Shown here: positions 8,474 through 16,649 of the stretch, piece after piece
How positions within the stretch are numbered: position 1 is the stretch's first letter
How the letters are laid out: each line of letters starts with the position of its first letter
Assembly: GCF_004359215.1 (NCBI RefSeq)
Contig: NC_090621.1
Location: 1,731,463-1,750,165, forward strand
Source of the DNA: Bremia lactucae
Lineage: Eukaryota > Oomycota > Peronosporomycetes > Peronosporales > Peronosporaceae
Direction: 5' to 3'
Length of the DNA: 18,703 bases
Notes under the pieces: generated by a model
Seen by the model: only the letters and a program-made list of their open reading frames with translations
Database searches by the model: none
Told to the model about the DNA's origin: nothing
Program-made: the position numbers and the translations under genes

Positions 8474-8920
8474 TGTAACGGGGCACTGCCGACTTGTACT
8501 CCTTCAGTACAAGTCCAATTTGCACTGCTTCCAGTTTAAGTGGTTCCACACGTCACTTCAGGTTTATTATTACGAGCAGCGAAAGACTCTCGTTAAAAAC
8601 ACTTGCTTTAGAAAGAGGATTAAAAGTCAATCGTATTTAGTAAAATTAAATTCTTCTATTCATATCTATTTTCTGCTAGCTTGATTATATACAAATACAA
8701 AACAATTTAATAAAGTCTTATCTGTCTCTTTTTTTTGCTCGCGCCCAGTGCTGAGTGGACCGCGGAGCAAATATATTTAATGACCTCAATCTACCAATAG
8801 ACAACTTATCCGAATATTACTATGTAAAGTAAAATTCTACAAATACTTTCTACCTTTTAAAAAATAAATTAATCAACAATCCATACGTGTTAATTTCATG
8901 TGACAATACACCTTGTTACA
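8474..8920 (-). repeat. 5' LTR of el1 (LTR B)
   Basis: This 447-bp repeat has TGTAAC...GTTACA ends and is the partner of 1617-2038. It is about 25 bp longer, mostly through extra sequence near 8480-8520. Its outer edge abuts, base for base, the first codon of the Uma2-like fragment at 8921. On the minus strand it should carry the promoter for el1 gag-pol. Confidence 0.88.
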
Positions 8921-9421
8921 GCATACACGCCTCGCAACAAGAACAGAGGACAGACGGCCAGAGAATCTTGGACGTACAGCGGCGAGACCTATGTCCCGCC
9001 CTTTGTTGTTATGATTAATATAATATCTGGGCAAGGCTCTTTACACAGCGCACTTGATTATAAGATGCGAGATGAATATTTTCAACACGGCATTTAATTC
9101 GGTTGGTTGATCGACCCACGTCCGGACTTTCAGAAAATATCTGATTACTACGTTGACGAAAATGGAGACGTAAATTGCTTTGGCGACATGGCGTGGAGAG
9201 ATCTTGATGGTGGTGACGTGCTTGCTAGTTTAAAGGTACGTGCAATTGCGCTGAAAATGGTTTTAAATCAGAGTCCGGGATCATTCGCAGGAGATGAAGT
9301 TGATCTTGTGTGTCCGTATCTAAAGTGCAAAAAACGATTCAGATCTCTCGCTTCGTTAAGGGCTCATGTTGAATGGAACCGTGAGAAGAGATTTATTTCG
9401 AAGTACGTGCAAGCGTGCTAA
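8921..9421 (+). pseudogene. 5'-truncated Uma2-like (DUF820) nuclease domain with C-terminal C2H2-type finger
   Basis: One frame runs from the LTR edge to TAA at 9419-9421 (167 codons) with a single internal TAA at 9095-9097. AYTPRNK, SWTYSGETYVPPFVV, LDYKMRDEYFQHG, FGWLIDPRPDF and WRDLDGGDVL, in that order, match the layout of the Uma2 family of PD-(D/E)XK nuclease-like proteins, common in cyanobacteria and bacteria. The usual PD is PP and the downstream Glu is Asn, while the Lys (DYKM) stays, so catalysis is unlikely. A single finger follows: C-PYLK-C, 12 residues, H, then VEW and Asn where the second His would sit. The Uma2 N-terminal half is absent because el1's LTR begins there, and it is not found left of LTR A. 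The stop looks like CAA to TAA. Family assignment is from motif memory. Confidence 0.72.
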
Positions 9422-9648
9422 GCGTCAGAGCTCGTGGTCATTCATTTTGGCAACTACGAATTGCAGACTAACCTATTGCAAAAGTTGAGGCTTGAATTAT
9501 AAGCATTAGAGCGGCTATGATGACACTTAGATTGAAACTTTATGGCAGCGTATTAATCTAATAATATACAAAAATATTTAGCGCATCGAGCGTGTCTTTA
9601 GTTGAAAGTATTTTCTTTAGAATATTAACCGAGTGTAGCAGGGTATCA
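9422..9648. other. AT-rich spacer, no gene seen
   Basis: This is AT-rich DNA downstream of the Uma2-like fragment, with many stops in all frames. It may be the old 3' flank of that gene. No RNA gene, repeat or promoter motif is recognised. Confidence 0.6.
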
Positions 9649-10134
9649 TGTTACATAAGTATTTCTCTATTATTCTCTGTAAGAGGAATAATTTTAAATA
9701 TTACATATGAGAGGAATTATATAAAGAAGTACAAGGGTTTTATCGTTATGTTTTGACTTGAATAGTTTTAATATTACCAAATTGGGAAATATTGATGCAA
9801 TAAGACATAAGCTCTATTGATTGATTGTTTATGTCTAAATCAACCCCGCCAATTGCTATAAGACACGATTGTGCGGTGCGCAAGGAGGCGCCATACTTAC
9901 TTAATTATTAATAAAAATAAGTTTAGTAGTAGATAGAAGATCGTTACGTAGGAAACTAAATCTAATAATACAGTTTCCCTCAATTCTAAATCCTTAGTCT
10001 AGACTTCTAAGCTAAAGACCCTTAGCTCCATAGAATCCTTTATATGTACTTATGTGCATGTGAAGTTTCGAAGCGCTGTAATCAGTGTCAGGCTACCTCG
10101 TACTGATCAGTATAGTGAAAGGTGCCTCGTCATA
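9649..10134 (+). repeat. 5' LTR of el2 (LTR C)
   Basis: The right edge is set by a PBS at 10137 after a 2-nt CC spacer, as in el0 and el1. The left edge is taken at TGTTACA (9649). It is AT-rich, non-coding and unrelated in sequence to the el1 LTRs. A CCAAT (9849-9853) followed by CTATAA (9856-9861) could be promoter elements in U3, and AATAAAAATAA lies near 9910. No second copy is in the window, so the left edge is inferred. Confidence 0.6.
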
Positions 10135-10136
10135 CC

Positions 10137-10145
10137 TGGTAGCAC
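10137..10145 (+). other. Primer binding site of el2
   Basis: TGGTAGCAC is identical over 9 bases to the el1 PBS and lies in the same position relative to LTR and gag. It indicates priming by the same tRNA and shows that el2 reads rightward. Confidence 0.75.
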
Positions 10146-10364
10146 TTCGTAATTCCTTTTAACGACCTACGCACGTTCCATCCAACAAGGATACGTTGAA
10201 TGAGGAATGAGGGAGCTTTGCAGCCCCTCAAGAAGGCTATCCCACAACGCGTGAAGGGTTTACTCATTTGAGCGAACTCAAATGGAGAGCGATCGACCGG
10301 TCGTTCCTGTAGCACGTCGACGCACCCCTTTAGCGAAATTGGTTTCGGCTTTTGTGATGCTTAC

Positions 10365-11300
10365 TTGCGTTTCAATACCGGATTGTCGAGGACGGACGAT
10401 AGCATGGTGCTCGTCTCTCTGCGACTTCGTCCGATTTTCGCTACGGTTCTAGGCAGGCCAGTTGTTAGCGCCATGCTGTCAACACTAGGCAGAGATGAAC
10501 AACATGCGAAGATGTTGCAAGAACAGGGTGCTCAACAATTGGAATTGTTGAGACAGCATCTTAATGGTGCTAATGGATCAACGCATCCGAGCCGACACGA
10601 AAGCTTAAGGATATAAATCTTTAAGTAGAAGGCAACTTTCTTTTAAGATGGCTCATCGAAAAAGACGACGCTATAGAAGCTCGCCGTATCAGTGATGATG
10701 CGGCATAAGTGAGATTTGGCCTGTCCAGCTTAGCTGGACGTGCTAAATCTTGGGCCTTGGGGCTCAAGCTTCACGACCTATTTGTCTTTGGATCGAATGA
10801 GGTCTTTAATACCCGGCTCAGACAAACATTTGAGCCACCACGTGCCAAATTAAACGCTTTAGCCAAGCATCTGGATTTGAAGCCTGGCAAGCGTGACATT
10901 CACTCTTCTGCCCAACATACACGATACCTGGTCAGTTCATCCAATTGATGAATAAATACAGGTAGCTAATTTTACAATAGGTCTTGCAGACAGCCATGTT
11001 AAGACCCACCCGTTTCGGCTATAATTAAAGTCGCTTGACCAATCGATTGCAATAGTGAAACTGAAGGTTTTTAGCTTGAAACAGGCTTTTGTCCACTCTG
11101 GCGCATGTCGTTCATCGAGACGACAAGAAAACGGAGGTCCAAAATCCATGTATCTCTCGTATGTAGAGAGCGAGAAACCCCGCTCTTTCAGTTACAAAGA
11201 TCACAAAAATGTAATCGGTGTTAAAAAAATGGGCCACTGCGCATATGAGTGTAGTGTTCCATGGCTAGTGCCTACAACACTGAGCGAAAAGATCGACCTT
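10365..11300 (+). pseudogene. el2 Gag polyprotein, degenerate
   Basis: The order and motifs match el1 gag on the opposite strand. There is a helical Gln-rich N-terminus (MLQEQGAQQLELLRQHLNG), then after stops LLRWLIEKDDAIEARRI, and from 10709 to 10948 LAGRAKSWALGLKLHD, NTRLRQTFEPPRAKLNALAK and LKPGKRDIHSSAQHTRYL. Next come pieces of IDE...VANFTIGLADSHVKTHPFRL (10949-11025). The CCHC knuckle at 11210-11252 is split by an indel: KCNRC lies in one frame and KKMGHCAYEC in the next. No convincing start codon survives after the 220-base leader. After the knuckle the sequence decays, and no protease of this family follows on this strand. It is clearly a dead Gag; its pol may be the inverted el3 (see findings). 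Confidence 0.85.
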
Positions 11301-11500
11301 TCGCTAGGAACAGCGGAGGACGCAGATCCGACGGTGTTGCGAAATCGTGACGGCGACAATCTTTATATGTCGGCTGCTTGCGTCAGCATGCCCATTGCTT
11401 CCAGGTATGCGCGTATTCAGGCATACGGATACGGTATATACGGAATTTTGCTTAAGCTGTCTCCAATTGATGCTATCATACCTCAGCGACAGTGCAGTGA
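11301..11500 (+). other. Degenerate junction between el2 gag and el3 end
   Basis: A plus-strand frame that began at 11055 stays open to 11519, but after the knuckle it shows no known motif. The breakpoint between the plus-strand gag and the minus-strand pol lies somewhere here. No LTR, PBS or polypurine tract is seen. Confidence 0.45.
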
Positions 11501-12449
11501 CTTGGCTTGCGAAGCATAAGCCGTGAGGCCTGGCTTGACAAACTAGATGTATATTGCGAGCAGTTCAAAAAATGGACCGCAGTCGGTGCACGCTACAAGC
11601 TAGCACCGTTTGTCTAAGGAGGCAGGATTACATTGCCTCGCGCGGGGGAGACTTATGCTCATACTGATTTAAGGTTCAAGTCATGCCCCCAATGGAGGCA
11701 TATTACCTTAAAGATCCTCATTGGAGGACGCTCAATTTTTGTGAGGTGCCCGAAGGTATTGAAAGACTTGAATCCTTTTACGAGCGTTTTCCGCGCTCGT
11801 ACTCTGATGAACTCTCCGTCGAGAAGGATGGACCTGGCGTACTGTCGTACAAGACCCGGCATGTCCATCTTCAGTTGGGTACGAGGTTCCCAACTATCAT
11901 GCAAAGGTGGTACCCTCGCCAACGAATGAGATAACTCGTTCGAACCCCTTTCGCTTCACGGTGGCTCGATAAATGTTCAACAAGGAACCGTTTTTCACCA
12001 CTAGAATCCTCTAATGGGTGTGGATGACGAGGGAAATCGGGTTCGTCTAGTTCGCCAAACCCGAGTCAACATCGTGACTTAGATCACACCCTCGATTATT
12101 CAGGAAAGACATTAATCACGAGCGATCCCATCGTTTGCCAGTAAGCGGTGAAGGTCGATAATGTTTCGCGTGACCATTTGGAAAATTGCGCGCAAGTTGC
12201 GAGTGATCAAGTGGCAAATGAGCGGACGCGTCGGTCTCTTCAAAACGAGCTGGTGAAAGCTCGTCATTAGATCTCATCCTTGGAGGATGTAAAGGAAAGT
12301 CTGGTTTGAGTGAATCCGAGTCTGTTCCAAGACCAAAAGGGTTTGGCTCGGGACGGTCATGCTTTGACGGATACTCTAGACCGTTCCGGAGTAATCCGGA
12401 TCGGAAGAAGTCTCGTATTGATAGTACGGTTGGAGACGACCAAAATTAA
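11501..12449 (+). pseudogene. Protein-like antisense frame overlapping el3 chromodomain
   Basis: The plus strand, opposite to el3 pol, holds a chain of well-formed protein segments: WLDKLDVYCEQFKKWTAVGA and RYKLAPFV (11501-11617), RAGETYAHTDLRF, then from 11683 to 11931 EAYYLKDPHWRTLNFCEVPE, LESFYERFPRSYSDELSVEK, GPGVLSYKTRHVHLQLGTRF and IMQRWYP. A coiled-coil-like part follows (VANERTRRSLQNELVKA, near 12208-12266), then a basic end (DRKKSRIDSTVGDDQN, TAA at 12447-12449). Several stops and frameshifts break it. The basic end lies where the el1 antisense frame also ends; the rest differs from el1. It extends about 160 bases past the pol stop at 11659, so it is not only a mirror of pol. No function is known to me. 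Confidence 0.45.
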
Positions 12450-12517
12450 ACGTAGGAAGCATACGCATACTTCGAGGCGGCTCGTTCGTGTACGTATTGC
12501 CTTGGCGATATAAAGAA
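11659..12517 (-). pseudogene. el3 pol C-terminus with chromodomain
   Basis: At about 11990-11839 the minus strand reads RFLVEHLSSHREAKGVRTSY, LIRWRGY, then after a frameshift near 11910 PPLHDSWEPRTQLKMDMPGL, VRQY. This is a chromodomain of the chromovirus type at the C-terminus of integrase, which in these elements guides insertion toward modified chromatin. Aromatic residues Y, W, Y and W are in the expected places. Upstream, 12450-12400 matches the VGRLRPYHQYVASSED segment of el1 in degenerate form. The frame continues past the chromodomain to a stop at 11659, longer than expected, overlapping the plus-strand frame at 11501-12449. Confidence 0.82.
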
Positions 12518-12643
12518 AATACCATAAACGGTTTTTGACCGTGTAAAATTTATAATATTAATGAAACTTACCTTTTTCTACTTCTTCTGTTGCAAACAAT
12601 GTAGAATTGCATAAAAGTATTGTTGATGAAAAAGACAAGATAC
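12518..12643. repeat. AT-rich insertion in el3, about 125 bp
   Basis: The interval between two blocks shared by el1 and el3 is about 116 bp in el1 (2956-3072) but about 243 bp in el3 (12450-12693). The surplus is AT-rich and matches nothing in el1. It could be a small non-autonomous insertion or slippage product. The minus strand contains AAAGGTAAGTTT, a good 5' splice-site match, but no matching acceptor is clear. Edges are approximate. Confidence 0.4.
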
Positions 12644-12699
12644 GAAACCGGCCGATTTACCTGGAAAGTAATTTATAACTGCCCACATTTGTCACTACA

Positions 12700-13848
12700 T
12701 GTTTTGGTAGCTTTACCGTAGACAGTAGGACTAGGTCATTAATTTGAAATGAAAGTATGTTTGCTCTTTCACTTTTGTCCAACTTCCGTTATGTCGGTCC
12801 ACCGCATCAGCGATGGAATCCTGCACGAAACTGACCACTGCTTTTGTAGCCAGCAGGAAGTTTCCCGCTGGATCGGCTTTATTTTTGTATTCAGTGCGAC
12901 CGACTCGCACTGCGGAAATGTCAATCTCTTTATAATTGAGTGTATTATCGTTCTCATGAATAGTGTTATTCTCGATGCCGAGTCTTTCAGCATCCTTGTC
13001 TTAGTCAGTAATAACATAGTTGTTATTACTGAGTTTGTCCATTTCAATGTTTATAAAATCAACATTGGCATCCTTCGCATTGACCGTAGTCAATGCCTGA
13101 TGAGCAAGAGCTAGATTGTTCTTGCTGTAGCGAGTCCCTCCTCTTCTTGAATAAGAGTTTTTCTCAAACAAGGTGAGTATGCATGAATGGCTAAACCGAT
13201 CACGAAAAACGGTGTCTGCTTTGTAGTAGCATGTACTTAATTGTTGATGGCAATTTCTACTATCGGCAAGAACTCGAGTAACCCCCTTTAACGTGGACAT
13301 ACCGCGAATTACCTCTTCGAGGATACGATTTGCACGTTCTGTCTGACCATCTATTTCAGGTAGGTCAGAAGTTGACATTTTCAACTGTGTTCCAAGAGAT
13401 TGAAATATGCTGTGAATCTGGGGTCTTTATCTGAGATCAGTTCACAGGCAACCCATTGGGTGCAAAATATCGTGTTAGCAAAGACACGAGCTCAGCCTTT
13501 GGCTGTTGTCGACTCCGGGACTCCAATAAGATCGACTGTCTTGCTATGACGATCACCAAACACAAGAATATTATTGTACTTGAGATCGTCCTCGGGAAAT
13601 CCGCAGACGAAGCTCATAGATACGGACTGCCAGCGTTCTGCCGAAACAGGCAGAGGCTGTAACGGAGCACGGGATGAAGCACTGGGCTTCACCCGTTGAC
13701 AAACTTCGCAAACACGTATATAGTTACGGACGAACTCATACTGGCGAGGCCAGTAGAAGCCACGACTTATTGTGAGATAAGTCTTTTTCAAGTCATGATG
13801 ACCATTTATTGGTGTATCGTGGCACCGATAGATGATGCGTAAACGCAA
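12700..13848 (-). pseudogene. el3 integrase, first catalytic Asp lost
   Basis: The zinc-binding domain is intact here: CHDTPINGHHDLKKTYLT followed by VCEVCQRVK gives H-X6-H and C-X2-C (13848-13690). In the catalytic core the first Asp is Ser (SVSMSFVCGF, about 13625-13595). The second is kept (ELISDKDPRFTAYF, about 13440-13400), and the Glu is kept (EIDGQTERANRILEE, about 13362-13318). Two or more frame breaks separate these blocks. The conserved FAINNSVHAST block of el1 is degenerate here. The downstream part, to about 12700, is an open but divergent frame (13384-13001 is uninterrupted) leading to the GPY/F region. Confidence 0.87.
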
Positions 13849-13936
13849 AAATGATGGGTGGGGATGACGACATGATTTGTGTCTTCAAAAAAAAATACTG
13901 TGTAAAGCAGTACACTAAGGATTGTTGTGATGAAAT

Positions 13937-14470
13937 TTAAGGCAATGCATCAACCCTTTCCAAAGCGTCTTCTTTTTGATAGGCTCTTCTAACAGCACCA
14001 ATTAATGTTGACGACTGAGCACTTATTATTGTAACAGTAGGCTTATCATCACTGTTGTTTCGCGCATCCGGCTTAAATCGGGCCGGCGCGGAAGGGCATA
14101 TGCGACGACATTGATGAGTCCGGGTTAAAATTCCATGTAGAAGTTGTACTTCTCGAAGAAAGACAACCATCTCGCCATTCTTGGCAAGGGGTGCGGATTG
14201 TTTACCGCTATTCTTAACGAATTGCGGTAAACAATCTGTATAAACATTATACGTTCTATCACTCAAGAGATAGACCCTAAACTTAGCCAGTGCATATTTC
14301 ATGGCATGGAGTTCCTTGTCATGCACTGGGTAATTGAGTTCGGCTGGTTGAAGCTGACGCGACCGATAGCAGACGACGCGCTCTGCGCCGCCTGTGTCTT
14401 ATTGCGCTAACACAGTCGATTGCAAAATAGCTGGCGTCACAGACCACAAAAAAATGTCTGTCTTGGTCAG
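13937..14470 (-). pseudogene. el3 RNase H domain
   Basis: Motifs in order: FFVVCDASYFAI (about 14460-14425, catalytic Asp present, unlike el1), PVHDKELHAMKYALAKFRVY, NVYTD (about 14330-14240), and in another frame LINVVAYALPRRPD (about 14125-14080), where the last catalytic Asp (normally ADAL) is Tyr. After YTD the usual HASLR block is disrupted. The frame 14326-13937 is open but shifts out of register. The enzyme is inactive. Confidence 0.82.
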
Positions 14471-15550
14471 CAATCGCCAGGATTGGCAATTGCACATCAA
14501 GTTTTTTTGATACTCTTTAAGAAACAATGACAATTAGTGTTCCATGACCTTTCTTCATCTTTCTTTAACAAAGCAGAAATATATACTATCATTTCGGCAT
14601 AATTGCGGGAGTACTAGTGTAAGTACGCCGCTGAGCCGATGAACTTTTGAAGTCCCTCTACATCGACTAGCATAGTCCAGGCGGTTATCGCCTCGATCAT
14701 TTCCGGATCGGATCGTACACTGTGTCTTCCCACGATGCACCCAAGAAGTAGTATTTTGCTTGCAGCAAATATACACTTTTTGAGATTGCATACAACTTAT
14801 GCTTGCGCATAAAAGTAAGACTTTGCGGACGTGTGTACAATGTACTTCAACGTCCAACTTCCCGCTTATAGCGAACGAAGATATCATCACAATAACTCGG
14901 TGCAAAATCCCGCACCGATCTCAACAGATTGGTTACACATCTGTTAAATGTCGCAGGGGCATTACCATGCTGCCCCTGGCATAACTAGCCACTCGCATAG
15001 CATATCGCTTGGGGTCCCTGGCTAAGCATGAAGATCTGATAGAATCCATCTATCAGATTCATTGACGAAAAGATAGTACTCGTTGACATACCATCAATGA
15101 TTACGCCTTTTCGTGGTATCGGCATTGAAGCCCGTATCGTTGCAGCGCTCAATTAATTGAATGCATGCAAAACTCGCTACCGTATTGATGCTTTTCGCAC
15201 ACAGAAGGTCGGAGAGCTATGTGAGGAAGTTGACTCCCTCACATGGCTCGCGGCAATGCGATCGGCAAAGAGTTTGTCGATCGCTTATTGTATAGAGACA
15301 ATGGCCACTGCTTCATGCCACAAAGTTTCGTACACGATATCAATTCGATTCATGTCAAGTGCAATTCACTAGGCAACTCGCACGGTACAGATTCTGGGAA
15401 TACATCCTTAAATTCGATACAATCCTTATGTGATGGATATGTCATCAAAGACTTCCAAGATGGGAGGTATCGTGTTCGATTCGAGAGGACACTTTCGTCC
15501 ATCGATGAGCTACTGAAAGCCCCTTTGGTCTTAGAAAATAGAACTGCCAA
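14471..15550 (-). pseudogene. el3 reverse transcriptase
   Basis: The N-terminal part at 15550-15350 reads SSSSMDESVL and IEFKDVFPESVPCELPSE, matching el1. Then, across stops and frameshifts, STIFSSMNLIDGFYQI (about 15080-15035), NAPATFNRCVTNLLRSVRDF, APSYCDDIFV (YCDD codons at 14894-14883) and LLCASI/MRKHKLYA-like pieces follow. In el1 the second residue of the active-site box is Phe (YFDD); here it is Cys, and both Asp remain. The segment IFSS absent from el1 is present here. The tandem duplication of el1 is not present. Its domain order and motifs make the family certain. Confidence 0.88.
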
Positions 15551-16165
15551 CCGAATTTCGCCATCTGTGACAAGTCCTCAAATCTGCTTGACTTTCTCAC
15601 TAAGCAAATCATGCAAGAACTGTTTCTGTTCAAGCGTTAGCAATTGGGTTATCTCCGAAGTTAACTTCATAGGCGCTATCAGATCAAGCGTATACGCGTA
15701 CACTTGCTCCATTATTTACCAAGACATTTAATGTCTTAGTTTTCTCTATGGAACTTAATTACAAATGTGCCCGGAAACTGATGAGCACAGGTTTCTCAAG
15801 GCTTTTTCTCAAAGATTCTTGGGGCTTATTCTCTCATGTTATATTGGGGAGTATGGCTCTGGCTGTCGCTGCGCAGCCACAGCGAGATCCTCTTTGATCG
15901 ACTCTCCATACGATTTAGGGCTTTCGCACTGTCTCTTATAGACTGGCATTTTAAACCTTCTTGGATGTTGCCTTTTAAGCAAGCATCCTTGTTTCGTGCC
16001 ACTCAACATAATCAAGTTGTCGAACTCCGACACTGCCTGTGCTTGTGCACAGCCGTCGGGATCTAACTTCACAATATGATGGGTATTCACACTGTGGTCT
16101 TGTGCAATCGTGCGAATGACCGAATTACAAGTGAGGCAATTGCATTGGCGGCCCCTGCATCGAAT
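15551..16165 (-). pseudogene. el3 protease-RT linker, truncated
   Basis: The minus strand at 16156-16090 reads CQCNCLTCNSVIRTIAQDHS, then VNTHHIVKLDPDGCAQAQAV (16090 leftwards). These match the Cys-rich linker of el1 (SECDDLTCGTVVSTTAQ, then GGCANAQAAP). The frame 16090-15839 is open. From 15838 to 15551 only fragments are readable. Homology to el1 stops abruptly at about 16165, which marks the el3/el4 breakpoint. Protease and gag of this element are missing. Confidence 0.72.
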
Positions 16166-16173
16166 ACTGAGGG

Positions 16174-16649
16174 GTCCAAAAATGCAGGAGCGCAGTAGGA
16201 GCGGGATGCTTTACTGACGCGGACTCTGAAGCTACCCCTAAGTTCGGAGTTGTGGAACAAATAGGTAGCGTCGTTCCTGAGGTTTTGAAATTCAGGACCT
16301 CAACCCTGCTGGTCTATAGCGCTTAAGTAAAAGGCTATGACCAGGTGATGACCCTCCTAGCGGATTCGGGTGCATCACAAAATTTTGTGAAACTCGCGGC
16401 TCTAAGAAAAAACCCGACGATGTTTGAGTCCTTTGCCTGGATTGCAAGCGAGAAGAGGCGTGGGTTCGTTTAGCGAACGGCGCGCTCGTTAAGTCTGAGG
16501 AAATTCAGGTAGAACTCGCCTTCAGCTTTAGTGACTTCTCTTGTAAATAGAAATTCACAGTGCTAGGAATGGAGAGTCCGTATGACCTCATCCTAGGCAT
16601 GCCATGGTTGGCAAAGTACCCGCCCTACTGGGGAAGACGTTCCCTCTAA
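16174..16649 (+). pseudogene. el4: aspartic protease fragment of a second gypsy family
   Basis: The plus-strand frame from 16174 shows VPEVLKFRTSTLLVYSA, a TAA at 16324-16326, then VKGYDQVMTLLADSGASQNF with the retropepsin active site D-S-G-A (Asp codon 16363-16365). After a frameshift near 16460, VRLANGALVKSEEIQVELAF, a TAG, then FTVLGMESPYDLILGMPWLA follow, and the frame ends at TAA 16647-16649. The ILG-M-P-W-L motif closes the domain. The sequence differs from el1's protease (DCGA; ILGLHWL), so this is another family, perhaps that of el0 gag. Only the protease and its N-terminal extension are present; no RT follows. Confidence 0.85.

Larger units (their letters stand above)
1617..8920 (-). 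mobile_element. el1: near full-length, degenerate Ty3/gypsy LTR retrotransposon
   Basis: On the minus strand the order is LTR (8920-8474), PBS (8471-8461), gag (8423-7424), protease (about 7260-6900), linker, RT, RNase H, integrase, GPY/F-like tail, polypurine tract (2051-2041) and LTR (2038-1617). Protease, RT, RNase H, integrase in that order defines Ty3/gypsy (Metaviridae). The protein motifs resemble those common in oomycete genomes. Both LTRs have TGTAAC...GTTACA ends but match only roughly 70% by eye, so the insertion is old or the LTRs were exchanged. The 5 bases flanking each end (gactg and gcata) do not match, so no target-site duplication is visible. Many stops and frameshifts make it non-autonomous. 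Confidence 0.92.
11659..16165 (-). mobile_element. el3: minus-strand gypsy pol remnant lacking gag and LTRs
   Basis: On the minus strand the order is pre-RT linker (16156-15560), RT, RNase H, integrase, GPY/F-like region and chromodomain, with a stop at 11659. It is the same family as el1: linker, RT and integrase motifs correspond block for block, at clearly less than full identity. The right end is cut in the linker at about 16165, where a plus-strand protease of another family begins. The left end meets el2 gag material. No LTR, PBS or polypurine tract borders it, so it is either truncated or an inverted internal part of el2. Confidence 0.85.

Noticed and set aside
11670..11685. tRNA-like B-box (GGTTCAAGTC)
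   Set aside because: No A-box or cloverleaf arms at a suitable distance; it falls in the antisense frame of el3.
12749..13114. Plus-strand open frame of 121 codons over the el3 integrase tail
   Set aside because: Anonymous sequence opposite a minus-strand frame continuous with the DGQTERAN integrase motif.
15243..15731. Plus-strand open frame of 162 codons over el3 RT
   Set aside because: It mirrors the RT N-terminus; the minus strand holds SSSSMDESVL and IEFKDVFPESVPCELP.
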